Assembly (NCBI RefSeq): GCF_003184905.1
Contig: NZ_KZ821207.1
Span: 70,894 to 134,893, forward strand
Source of the DNA: Bacillus sp. CGMCC 1.16541
Lineage (GTDB): Bacteria > Bacillota > Bacilli > Bacillales > Bacillaceae_H
Direction of reading: 5' to 3'
DNA: 64,000 nucleotides
Position 1 is the first letter of the stretch. Each line of letters begins with the position of its first letter. A program made the position numbers and the translations under genes. A model generated the notes under the pieces. The model was not told where the DNA came from and did not search any database. It worked only from the letters and a program-made list of their open reading frames with translations. Positions 54,899 through 62,758 of the stretch are shown one piece after another.

Positions 54899-55720
54899 TT
54901 AATTCATCCACTCAGGTTTTCCGAAACCTTTGAACTCATTGTCAATCACTTTTTCAAACTCGTCAGATTCTACAACCGCTTTTAGGTCTTTTGTAAAAGT
55001 TGCATCAAGATCTTTTGTGTTAACAACAACACGATTTCGATAATCATCAGGCATTTCTTCTAATTGAAGTGCATCTAGTAAATCCATTTTGGCTGCAAGT
55101 GCGAAGTTACCTGGAACAGCTGATAAATCAACACTTTCAACGGCACGAGGAAGTTGAGCCGCTTCAATCGGTTTAAACGCAATCTTTTTTGGATTTTCTA
55201 CAACATCTTTTTCAGATACTGTTAATGGGTTTGCTTCTTCACTTAATGTAATAAGCTTTGCTTCTTCAAGCATCTTTAATGCACGTGCCATATTTGTTGG
55301 GTCGTTTGGAACGGCAATTGCTGTTCCTTCTTTGATTTCATCAAGCGACTTATATTTGTTTGAATAAATACCCATTGGTGCAGTAGGAACGACAACGACT
55401 TCTGATAAATCTAATTTATTTTCTGTTGCAAAAGACTCCATGTATACTTTGTGTTGAAATAAGTTCGCATCAATTGAGCCATTTCCTAATGATTTGTTTG
55501 GTTGGATATAATCACTAAACTCAACAACCTCAACTTTGTATCCTTTTTCTTCTAATCCAGGCTTAATTGCTTTTGTTACCATGTCACTGTAAGGGCCTGT
55601 TGTTGCGCCAATTTTAATTTCTTTCTTTTCACTAGATGAAGAACTTTCTTCGTTGTTTCCACAAGCTGCTAGAGCTGTAAGACTTAATAGTAGAATAAGT
55701 GCAAATAACCATTTTTTCAT
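54899..55720 (-). CDS. metQ: Methionine ABC transporter binding lipoprotein
   Basis: A 273-aa NlpA-family lipoprotein that captures methionine outside the membrane. Signal peptide with lipobox LAAC (Cys 20), a Glu/Ser linker, then IGATTGPYSDMVTKAIKPGL and EVVEFSDYIQPNKSLGNGSIDANLFQHK, which are strong MetQ-family blocks. Last gene of the S-box-controlled metNPQ operon, 62 bases after metP. AGGGAAAC precedes the ATG. Confidence 0.95.
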   Translation of the reverse strand: MKKWLFALILLLSLTALAACGNNEESSSSSEKKEIKIGATTGPYSDMVTKAIKPGLEEKGYKVEVVEFSDYIQPNKSLGNGSIDANLFQHKVYMESFATENKLDLSEVVVVPTAPMGIYSNKYKSLDEIKEGTAIAVPNDPTNMARALKMLEEAKLITLSEEANPLTVSEKDVVENPKKIAFKPIEAAQLPRAVESVDLSAVPGNFALAAKMDLLDALQLEEMPDDYRNRVVVNTKDLDATFTKDLKAVVESDEFEKVIDNEFKGFGKPEWMN

Positions 55721-55782
55721 GTTTGTTTCCCTCCGAATTTTAACAGTAAAAAGCGTTTTAGTGCTAAAGAGTTATGGTGTCA

Positions 55783-56448
55783 TTATCGTTTGTCCACGAC
55801 ACGAGCAAGTTTATCTCCTGCAAATTGAATGACTTGAACTAAACAGATTAATACAATAACGGTTGTAATCATGACGGTGTTGTCATAACGGTAATAGCCG
55901 AATCGAATGGCTAAATCTCCAACTCCACCACCACCAACAATCCCTGCCATCGCTGAATAACCAATTAAGCTGATCGTTGTAATGGTAACACCTTGGATAA
56001 TCCCAGGCTTTGCTTCTGGTAATAACACATCTTTTATAATCATCCACGGTGAAGCACCAACTGCAATGGATGCTTCGATTACTCCTTTATCAACTTCACG
56101 TAAAGACGTTTCAACAATACGTGCGAAGAAAGGGATAGCAGCGACTGATAAAGACACAGAGGCGGCTGTAGGCCCAATTGTGGTTCCTGTAATCACTTGT
56201 GTTAATGGAAGAAGTGCCACTAACAAAATAATGTAAGGAATGGAGCGAACGATGTTGACAAAAAAGCCTAACACTTCTTTTAACATACGATTCTCTAAAA
56301 ACAAATTTCGATCTGTTACAAAGAGGAGAACACCAATTGGTAAACCAATAATCAAAGAAATCACCAGTGAAATTCCCACCATATATAACGTTTCAATGAA
56401 TGCTTTATTTAAATCAGGTAACAGAGCAATGATGGCATCAAGAGACAT
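55783..56448 (-). CDS. metP: Methionine ABC transporter permease
   Basis: A 221-aa permease of the MetI family with five hydrophobic segments. The MetNIQ-type coupling loop is EASIAVGASPWMIIKDVLLPEAKPG near residue 130. It overlaps metN by 11 bases, so translation is coupled. The Bacillus name is metP and the enterobacterial name metI. No anomalies. Confidence 0.95.
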   Translation of the reverse strand: MSLDAIIALLPDLNKAFIETLYMVGISLVISLIIGLPIGVLLFVTDRNLFLENRMLKEVLGFFVNIVRSIPYIILLVALLPLTQVITGTTIGPTAASVSLSVAAIPFFARIVETSLREVDKGVIEASIAVGASPWMIIKDVLLPEAKPGIIQGVTITTISLIGYSAMAGIVGGGGVGDLAIRFGYYRYDNTVMITTVIVLICLVQVIQFAGDKLARVVDKR

Positions 56449-57451
56449 GAGAAATCACCTCCAAATCATGTGTTCGCTCATGTAAATAGTGAATTGCTTT
56501 TTCAATCTCATCAGGTTGTCCGATAAGTTCCATAATAAAAACGCCGAGAGGAACACTTTGGATATATTCAATCTTCCCGTGGAGGATGTTTCCTTTCACT
56601 TTAAAAGATTGAAGAGCGTCAGATACGACTGACTCACCGGCCACAGCGCCTTGAAATTGAATTTTAACCACTTTTCCTTTGGTCTCACTTAATAAATGCG
56701 CAGGGATCTCGAAGTCTAGGACACTTGAAATAAATTGTTTTGTTAAGTGGGCTTGCGGACGAGCGAAAATGTTGTATACAGGTCCTTCCTCCACAATTTT
56801 TCCATCTTGCATAACAGCTACACGGTGGCAAATGTCTTTTACGACTTCCATCTCATGTGTAATTAAAACAATGGTTAATCCAAGCTCGCGATTGATTTTT
56901 TTCAAGAGCTGTAAAATAGATTTTGTTGTAGTTGGATCTAAAGCAGAAGTTGCTTCGTCGCATAGTAGCACTTTTGGGTTGTTAGCTAATGCACGAGCAA
57001 TCCCCACGCGTTGCTTTTGACCACCACTAAGTTGAGAAGGGTACACATCTTTTTTATCCGATAATCCAACCATTTCAAGTAGCTCAATGACACGTTTATT
57101 AATTTCATCTTTTGATAGTTTGGCTGCCTTCAAAGCGAAAGCAATATTTTCAAAAACTGTTTTAGAACTTACAAGATAAAAATGTTGGAAAATCATGCCG
57201 ATCTTTTGTCTTGCTTCTCGTAATTTTTTTTCAGGTAATGTCGTTAAATCAATTCCGTCAATGATAATGTGACCGGATGTAGGCTTTTCTAGTAAATTTA
57301 AACAGCGTAATAACGAACTTTTACCAGCACCACTATAGCCAACAATGCCGAATATTTCGCCTTTTTCAATTGTGACAGATACATGATCGACTCCTGTCAC
57401 GGTTCCTTTTTTCGTTATGTATTCTTTGTGTAGGTTTTGAACCTCAATCAA
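56438..57451 (-). CDS. metN: Methionine ABC transporter ATPase
   Basis: A 337-aa ATPase of the methionine importer. Walker A GYSGAGKSS near residue 39, signature LSGGQKQRVGIARAL near 141 and Walker B LLCDEATSALDP near 162. A C-terminal NIL domain (about 255-335) senses methionine for trans-inhibition in homologs. TTG start at 57451 with AAAGGAG eight bases upstream; earlier in-frame codons overlap or precede that site. First gene after the third S-box. Confidence 0.95.
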   Translation of the reverse strand: MIEVQNLHKEYITKKGTVTGVDHVSVTIEKGEIFGIVGYSGAGKSSLLRCLNLLEKPTSGHIIIDGIDLTTLPEKKLREARQKIGMIFQHFYLVSSKTVFENIAFALKAAKLSKDEINKRVIELLEMVGLSDKKDVYPSQLSGGQKQRVGIARALANNPKVLLCDEATSALDPTTTKSILQLLKKINRELGLTIVLITHEMEVVKDICHRVAVMQDGKIVEEGPVYNIFARPQAHLTKQFISSVLDFEIPAHLLSETKGKVVKIQFQGAVAGESVVSDALQSFKVKGNILHGKIEYIQSVPLGVFIMELIGQPDEIEKAIHYLHERTHDLEVISHVS

Positions 57452-57502
57452 TTTCTTCACTCCTTTGAATCTAGGTGTCTGCATCATCGATGAAAAAAGA
57501 AA

Positions 57503-57643
57503 AGCCTCTTTCTAAAAGAGGCATCGCTTTATATAAACGACTTATCTTTCAGAATAAAATCATTCTGCAGGAAGTAGCACCGTTCCACTAGGGGAGGTTG
57601 CTGGACATCGTAGGGCCTGGTCCCTCTGTCACTCTTGATAAGT
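57503..57643 (-). ncRNA. SAM-I (S-box) riboswitch of metNPQ
   Basis: On the minus strand: ACTTATCAAGAGT, GAGGGACCAGGCCCTACGATG, CCAGCAACC, ACGGTGCTACTTCC and AAGATAAGT give the P1-P4 core. A terminator (GCCTCTTTC with its complement, 57503-57522) followed by TTTTCTTTT is the expression platform. The metN start is 52 bases further. Deviations from consensus (ACGATGTCC in place of ATGAAGCCC) suggest possible tuning. Confidence 0.93.
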
Positions 57644-57672
57644 ATCTTATTCATTTTTTTTGAGATAATTGA

Positions 57673-57701
57673 ATCATAATTCCTACTAAACAGATTGTCA
57701 A
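57673..57701 (-). promoter_or_regulatory. metNPQ promoter
   Basis: On the minus strand TTGACA (57696-57701) is followed after 17 bases by TATGAT (57673-57678). Transcription would start about 25 bases upstream of the S-box. Confidence 0.75.
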
Positions 57702-57836
57702 TAGATAACAGTAAGATTATTTTAAATAGTATAGAATATTCCTATTATTAATTTAAGTATTGAAGTTTGAATGAAAATAGGGTTTAATAGAAATAGATAC
57801 AAATTGTTACAACGATTATATTTTTTTAACGCTTAA

Positions 57837-57850
57837 TGTAAGCGATTTCA
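57837..57850 (+). promoter_or_regulatory. Candidate cre site (CcpA)
   Basis: TGTAAGCGATTTCA fits the cre consensus TGWAANCGNTNWCA at every position. It lies in a gene-free stretch between the metNPQ promoter (135 bases away) and the 3' end of the 3-hydroxybutyrate dehydrogenase gene, so no target is obvious. The rest of 57702-58011 shows no gene or structure I can support. Confidence 0.4.
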
Positions 57851-58011
57851 GTTTTCGTTACATATGCAACTACGTTTGGGGAGACGATAGTTGTTCTGTC
57901 ATTGATATGAGCGTGCATTGCTTTCTATAAAAGGGGATTATATAGAGGGAAATATTTCGGTCAAAAAGGGTAAAAATAGAAAAGAAAATAATCGTTGTAA
58001 CAAAAGGGGAA

Positions 58012-58046
58012 AAAGAAAGGCATGCCATCGTTGCATGCCTTTCTTT
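58012..58046 (-). terminator. Terminator of the gntP-bdhA pair
   Basis: AAAGAAAGGCATGC (58012-58025) pairs perfectly with GCATGCCTTTCTTT (58033-58046), with a seven-base loop and T run on the minus strand. It abuts the stop codon of bdhA. Confidence 0.9.
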
Positions 58047-58823
58047 TTATTGAGCTGTATATCCGCCATCCATGACAACGGCTTGTCCTGTTACACCTTT
58101 TGCTTTGTCACTTGCTAAAAACAGTGCATAATCCGCAATTTCATCTACAGATAACAGTCGTTGTTGAGGAACCAGTGGATAAATCACTTGTTCCAGTACT
58201 TTTTCTAGCGGGATTTTTCTTGTATTTGCAAGATCTTGTAGTTGGTTTCTCACAAGTGGTGTGTCTACATAGCCAGGGCACAGAGCGTTGACAGTAATGC
58301 CGTCAGCTGCACCTTCTAGAGCTGATACTTTCGTAAGACCAATGACTCCGTGTTTAGCACTATTATAAGCTGCTTTTCCGGCAAATCCAATGAGTCCATT
58401 GATAGAAGACATGTTGATAATACGGCCAAATCCATTTTTCTTCATTAGTGGAAATACATGCTTTGTTGCTAAGAATGGAGCAGTTAACATAATTTTAATT
58501 AATAGTTCAAACTTTTCGGTTGGAAACTCTTCAATTGGTGCAACATGTTGCATTCCGGCATTATTGATTAAAATGTCTAACGAACCAAAATGAGAGTGTG
58601 TTTCGTCTAGCGCAGCTTTTATGTCTTCTTCATTTGTTACATCACATTTAACGCCAATAACATCATAGCCTTTATCTTTTAGTTGTTGCGCTGCTTTTTG
58701 AACCCCTTCGTCATTAATATCAGATAGGGCTACTTTTGCACCATTTTCCGCAAATCGTTCTCCAACTTCAAATCCAATTCCTTGTGCAGCTCCTGTAATA
58801 AACACCACTTTATCTTTTACCAT
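58047..58823 (-). CDS. bdhA: 3-hydroxybutyrate dehydrogenase
   Basis: A 258-aa SDR that oxidises (R)-3-hydroxybutyrate to acetoacetate with NAD+. Cofactor motif TGAAQGIGFEV at about 11-21, NNAGMQHVAPIEEF near 88, Ser in INMSSINGLIG, and AAYNSAKHGVIGLTK with Tyr and Lys near 153-157. GQ-H and the C-terminal QRLLSVDEIA are typical of BdhA. ATG at 58823 with AAAGGAGGAG upstream. It follows a GntP permease by 32 bases, an arrangement that fits uptake and oxidation of hydroxybutyrate. Confidence 0.9.
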   Translation of the reverse strand: MVKDKVVFITGAAQGIGFEVGERFAENGAKVALSDINDEGVQKAAQQLKDKGYDVIGVKCDVTNEEDIKAALDETHSHFGSLDILINNAGMQHVAPIEEFPTEKFELLIKIMLTAPFLATKHVFPLMKKNGFGRIINMSSINGLIGFAGKAAYNSAKHGVIGLTKVSALEGAADGITVNALCPGYVDTPLVRNQLQDLANTRKIPLEKVLEQVIYPLVPQQRLLSVDEIADYALFLASDKAKGVTGQAVVMDGGYTAQ

Positions 58824-58855
58824 GTGAAACTCCTCCTTTATGAACAATGGATTGA

Positions 58856-60142
58856 TTACATAATACCTAAGCTAGCTAAAATAATGGCGACAACAACAGC
58901 AACTGTTGGGATTAAGAGTGCAACAACTGCAATGTCCTTGTACGAATCTTTATGAGTTAATCCTGTTACAGCAAATAGCGTTAATAAAGCACCGTTATGA
59001 GGCAAGATGGAAGCACCAGATGCAAGAGCCGCGATACGGTGAAAAGCAGCCGCATCCATTCCAGTTGATTGAGCCAACTGATAGTATTGATCGCCAAGTG
59101 CTTCAAGCGCAATTCCCATTCCTCCAGACGCAGATCCTGTAATCATCGCTAGTACCTGCACAGCAACTGCTTCTGAAATCAAGGGATTTCCTTTAATGCC
59201 AAGAAGCAAATCGGTTAATGTCTCAAAGCCAGGGGCAGCTGTAACAACAGAGCCAAACCCAACGGCTGCACTCGTGTTGATTAGTGCCATTACAGAGCCA
59301 GATGCGCCTCCGTTTACGGCTTTAATGAACGACTTGTATTTCTTAATGTTAAAAAGCATAATGGCCAGTGATCCAACAATTAAAGAGGGAATGATGTCCC
59401 ATTTAAACACATTTAGTGTAATGACAACAATCACCAGTGGTAAGAACGATAGAATCCAGTTTGGTAATTCTGATTCGTTTACTTCTTTTACTTCTTGTCC
59501 ACCTTTAGGTTCGTCGTATGTATCACCAGCTTTTGTTAATCGCCCTTCTCGCCACTTTAAATAAAAATACCCACCGACCGCCATGATTAATGCCGCGACA
59601 ATTCCCATAATGGGTGCAGCGATAGGCGACGTTTTAAAATAAGGAATTGGAATTAAGTTTTGAATTTGGGGAGTACCGGGTAAAGCAGTCATTGTGAACG
59701 TAAAAGCTCCTAAAGCAAATGTCCCAGGTAATAATTTTCGCGAAATATTTGCTTGGCGAAAGAGAGCAATCGCTAACGGATAAATAGCAAATACAACAAC
59801 GAACAAGCTTACACCACCATACGTTAAAACCGCAGCGGCGATTAAAACACCAAGAATCGCTCTTTTTTCACCTAAAATTTTTGTAATACGAAATGCAACA
59901 GATTGAGCTGCTCCTGTATCCTCCATTAGTTTTCCAAAAATAGCTCCCAATAAAAAGACAGGAAACCACTTTTTGGCGAAGTCAACAAAGCCTGTCATGT
60001 AAGTTTCTGTATAAGCAGGCAGTAAATCTAACCCGCTTAGTAACGCCACAACAGCTGAAACGAGAGGAGCAATCCAAATAATTGACCAACCTAAGTAAGC
60101 GAGAATCATTAATAAAACTAGGCCCACAATAATACTAAGCAT
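58856..60142 (-). CDS. GntP-family permease, probably for 3-hydroxybutyrate
   Basis: A 428-aa permease with about eleven to twelve hydrophobic segments of the GntP/citrate-proton superfamily. GGVSLFVVVFAIYPLAIALFR near residue 105 and GSASGGMGIALEALGDQYY near residue 345 are family blocks. Pairing with bdhA points to hydroxybutyrate rather than gluconate; that substrate is inferred. GGAGGACCTCT-type site precedes the ATG. First of the two-gene unit. No regulator site recognised upstream. Confidence 0.85.
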   Translation of the reverse strand: MLSIIVGLVLLMILAYLGWSIIWIAPLVSAVVALLSGLDLLPAYTETYMTGFVDFAKKWFPVFLLGAIFGKLMEDTGAAQSVAFRITKILGEKRAILGVLIAAAVLTYGGVSLFVVVFAIYPLAIALFRQANISRKLLPGTFALGAFTFTMTALPGTPQIQNLIPIPYFKTSPIAAPIMGIVAALIMAVGGYFYLKWREGRLTKAGDTYDEPKGGQEVKEVNESELPNWILSFLPLVIVVITLNVFKWDIIPSLIVGSLAIMLFNIKKYKSFIKAVNGGASGSVMALINTSAAVGFGSVVTAAPGFETLTDLLLGIKGNPLISEAVAVQVLAMITGSASGGMGIALEALGDQYYQLAQSTGMDAAAFHRIAALASGASILPHNGALLTLFAVTGLTHKDSYKDIAVVALLIPTVAVVVAIILASLGIM

Positions 60143-60251
60143 AGAGGTCCTCCTTGTAAGTAAGTAGTTAAAAAAGGAAGAAAAGACTTTCTATAGCTTG
60201 TGTTATTTTATGCAATATATGTATGAAGAAGAAAATTTAAATAAACGGAAA

Positions 60252-60273
60252 AGGAGCCCGAAAAGGAGGGCTC
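60252..60273 (-). terminator. Terminator of the small membrane protein gene
   Basis: GGAGCCC pairs with GGGCTCC around an eight-base loop; on the minus strand TTTTCC follows. It lies downstream of the 63-aa gene. Confidence 0.8.
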
Positions 60274-60323
60274 CTACAAAGAGTTGAAATTGTCCTATCA
60301 ATGCATCCTTTTTGAGAACTGTC

Positions 60324-60515
60324 TTACTTAATGTCTAACTCGTGTGCTTTTTGCTTTGCTTTTTCAATTTTCTTTTCACGTTCCATCACTTTGCCAATCG
60401 GATACGTTGTATGAGGGGTCATTTTTGTTTGGCGGCGTTTATTTAATCGATCGACTATAAAGTCAACAATGAGTAGAATCAATGCAAGCAAGATAATTAT
60501 CATCCAGCCATTCAT
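60324..60515 (-). CDS. Small single-pass membrane protein
   Basis: A 63-aa protein: very hydrophobic helix at about 4-22 (WMIIILLALILLIVDFIVD), then a basic cytoplasmic segment RLNKRRQTK and an amphipathic Lys/Glu-rich tail. The ATG at 60515 has GGGAGG seven bases upstream; an ATG six bases earlier is too close to that site. No family recognised. It has its own terminator. Confidence 0.75.
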   Translation of the reverse strand: MNGWMIIILLALILLIVDFIVDRLNKRRQTKMTPHTTYPIGKVMEREKKIEKAKQKAHELDIK

Positions 60516-60702
60516 GTACATTCCTCCCTAAAACTCGTTATAAAACTTTTCCCGTTTCGCTCTTTTTTTAAACCATCATAGGACAAACGTGGAGAAAATT
60601 TGAAAAGGAGTGGACAAATGCCCACTCCTTCAAGTTGGTTTGTGCATATGTAATAGTGTAGTAGGTTTCCCATAAGACTATGAGAAGAGGGAGGAACGAA
60701 AT

Positions 60703-60906
60703 ATGCAGCAATTTGATGCAAGACGTCCAATCGGTTGGGGAGGTCGTCCAGGTTGGGGATGGGGTCCCCGTCCAGGATTTGGCTTTGGTGGTCCATTTGT
60801 TGGAGGATTAGTAGGAGGGTTAGTTGGTAGTGCACTTGTCACACCAAATTATCCAGGCTATTACCCGTACTATCCATCACCATATCCATATTATCCTTAT
60901 TATTAA
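60703..60906 (+). CDS. Gly/Pro/Tyr-rich small protein, coat-like
   Basis: A 67-aa low-complexity protein. After nine ordinary residues it has a Gly-Trp-Arg-Pro segment (GWGGRPGWGWGPRPGFGFGG), a short glycine-zipper-like hydrophobic part (FVGGLVGGLVGSALV), and ends in repeated YYP/PYY units. This composition is common in Bacillus spore coat and surface proteins; no specific family is claimed. AGGGAGGA precedes the ATG and a terminator follows the stop, so it is a stand-alone gene. Confidence 0.8.
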   Translation: MQQFDARRPIGWGGRPGWGWGPRPGFGFGGPFVGGLVGGLVGSALVTPNYPGYYPYYPSPYPYYPYY

Positions 60907-60911
60907 TGAAC

Positions 60912-60937
60912 AGGAGCTAAAAAAGCTCCTTTTTTTA
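60912..60937 (+). terminator. Terminator of the Gly/Tyr-rich protein gene
   Basis: AGGAGCT pairs with AGCTCCT around AAAAA, followed by seven T. Confidence 0.88.
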
Positions 60938-61190
60938 TGTTCATTCATGCACGACTCACTCTCTATTATTGCAAAAACAGAGCTTTGTGTTCTGCCGAAA
61001 TGATTGATTAACAAGGATAAAAGTCACGTGATGCAAGAAAGACGATGTAGGTAATTTCTTTTAATGAACTATGAATTTTATGAAGGATTTTAGATGAAAA
61101 AGTCGAATTATTTAGTAGAGTTGGAAAATTCAACTTTCTTAAGGGGGTTTACGTCATCGGTTGTCTGACAACAAACAAAGGGGGAGAAAC

Positions 61191-62516
61191 ATGAAGTACA
61201 TAATTTCATTATCAAATCGAATTATGCAAAGGTATTTGCCAGATCCGTTTTTATTCGTTATTTTGTTAACGCTTACGGTATTTGGTTTTGCGCTCGTACT
61301 AACAGATAGTACACCAATGAATATCGTTCAATATTGGGGAGAAGGATTTTGGGGATTGCTTGCTTTTTCGATGCAAATGGTGCTCGTTCTTGTAACAGGG
61401 CATGTTCTTGCTAGTAGCCCGTTTTTTAAAAAGGGGCTTGGTCAACTGGCTTCCTTACCATCGACTCCTGGTCAAGCGATCATTTTAGTAACTATCGTGT
61501 CTTTATTAGCAAGTTTTATTAACTGGGGGTTCGGTCTTGTTATTGGGGCTTTATTTGCAAAAGAGCTCGCTCGAAAAGTAGATGGAGTGGATTATCGCTT
61601 ACTGATTGCGAGTGCTTATAGTGGTTTTGTGATTTGGCATGGTGGATTATCAGGTTCAGTCCCACTAACCATTGCAACGCCAGGACACTTTTCTGAAGGG
61701 TTAATTGGTGTTATTCCAACAGGTGAAACCATCTTTGCTACATATAATTTAATCATTATTGCAGCTCTTTTCATTACAATTCCATTAGTCAATCGACTGA
61801 TGATGCCTGCTAAAGATCAAACCATTACAGTGGATAAATCATTATTAGAAGATGGAGAAAGTCTGCAAGCAGCAAGCATTGAAGCATCTGCATCCACACC
61901 ATCTGAAAAGTTAGAGAATAGTCGAGTATTATCAATGCTCATTGGTATCGCAGGGGTGTCTTTTTTAGTTTATTATTTTACAAACAACGGATTTAAGCTG
62001 AATCTAGACATTGTCAATTTTTTATTCTTATTTTTAGGAATTCTCCTTCACGGCACACCTCGACGCTTTTTGGAAGCGGTCACAAATGCAGTGAAAGGAG
62101 CAAGCGGTATTATTATTCAGTTTCCATTCTATGCAGGTCTAATGGGTATTATGGTCTCATCTGGATTAGCAAACGTCATTTCAGAGGGATTTGTATCCAT
62201 CTCAAATAGTGTGACATTCCCAGTCTTTGTTTTTTGGAGTGCAGGAATTGTCAACTTCTTTGTTCCATCAGGAGGAGGGCAATGGGCTGTACAAGCACCG
62301 ATTGTGTTAGAAGCAGCTCAAAATCTTGGTGTGCCTGTATCAAAAGCAGCAATGGCAGTTGCTTGGGGAGATGCATGGACAAACTTAATTCAACCGTTCT
62401 GGGCATTACCTGCACTTGCCATAGCAGGCTTAAAAGCAAAAGATATCATGGGATACTGTGTCATTCTTCTTTTCGTAACAGGTATTATTATCTCACTAGG
62501 GTTTTTAATCGGATAA
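61191..62516 (+). CDS. AtoE-type short-chain fatty acid transporter
   Basis: A 441-aa membrane protein with about ten to twelve helices of the AtoE short-chain fatty acid transporter family. Blocks: RIMQRYLPDPFLFVILLT at the N-terminus, SFINWGFGLVIGALFAKELAR near 105, GGLSGSVPLTIATPGH near 150, and FFVPSGGGQWAVQAPIVLEA near 360. It likely takes up butyrate, acetoacetate or similar acids, which complements the 3-hydroxybutyrate genes on the other strand. ATG 61191 with AAAGGGGGAG upstream; earlier in-frame start lacks a site. Confidence 0.9.
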   Translation: MKYIISLSNRIMQRYLPDPFLFVILLTLTVFGFALVLTDSTPMNIVQYWGEGFWGLLAFSMQMVLVLVTGHVLASSPFFKKGLGQLASLPSTPGQAIILVTIVSLLASFINWGFGLVIGALFAKELARKVDGVDYRLLIASAYSGFVIWHGGLSGSVPLTIATPGHFSEGLIGVIPTGETIFATYNLIIIAALFITIPLVNRLMMPAKDQTITVDKSLLEDGESLQAASIEASASTPSEKLENSRVLSMLIGIAGVSFLVYYFTNNGFKLNLDIVNFLFLFLGILLHGTPRRFLEAVTNAVKGASGIIIQFPFYAGLMGIMVSSGLANVISEGFVSISNSVTFPVFVFWSAGIVNFFVPSGGGQWAVQAPIVLEAAQNLGVPVSKAAMAVAWGDAWTNLIQPFWALPALAIAGLKAKDIMGYCVILLFVTGIIISLGFLIG

Positions 62517-62523
62517 GAAAAAT

Positions 62524-62580
62524 AAAAGGCTTTCTCGGTAGTAAGGTGTCTCTTACGATGAGAAAGCCTTTTGTTTTTTT
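62524..62580 (+). terminator. Terminator of the AtoE-type gene
   Basis: AAAAGGCTTTCTC (62524-62536) pairs with GAGAAAGCCTTTT (62560-62572), with an inner GTAAG/CTTAC stem, followed by a T run. Confidence 0.9.
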
Positions 62581-62657
62581 TAGTTAGTGGATAATTATGG
62601 GTTAATAGCAGAAGAGGAAGTGGAAAAAATAAACGTAAGCAAAATAAAATGTTTTTC

Positions 62658-62685
62658 TTGAAACAATTTTTTATTTTGCTATAAT
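62658..62685 (+). promoter_or_regulatory. Promoter of the NCS2 permease gene
   Basis: TTGAAA (62658-62663), a 16-base spacer and a perfect TATAAT (62680-62685). The leader of about 40 bases contains GTGACTC/GAGATTCAC pairing (62694-62715) but no purine riboswitch core. Confidence 0.75.
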
Positions 62686-62731
62686 ATGGTCCGGTGACTC
62701 TATTTTGAGATTCACTGGGTGGGTGAGGGAT

Positions 62732-62758
62732 ATGTTGAAAAGAAGGAAGAAGTTTTGA
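62732..62758 (+). CDS. Possible 8-aa upstream ORF overlapping the permease start
   Basis: ATG at 62732 after GGGTGAGGG opens an eight-codon frame for MLKRRKKF, five of whose eight residues are Lys or Arg. Its TGA (62756-62758) overlaps the TTG start of the permease (62755-62757). Such an overlap can couple translation. The ribosome site is slightly close to the ATG. Confidence 0.4.
   Translation: MLKRRKKF

Noticed and set aside
57918-58118. 66-codon plus-strand frame before the bdhA 3' end
   Set aside because: It runs through the bdhA terminator and into the gene in antisense; no ribosome site or family resemblance.
60143-60240. Sigma-54 promoter upstream of gntP-bdhA
   Set aside because: A TTGCAT is present but no GG element lies 10-11 bases upstream, which the -24/-12 form requires.
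62686-62731. Purine riboswitch upstream of the NCS2 permease
   Set aside because: The leader is only about 40 bases and lacks the purine aptamer core; the hairpin present does not match it.
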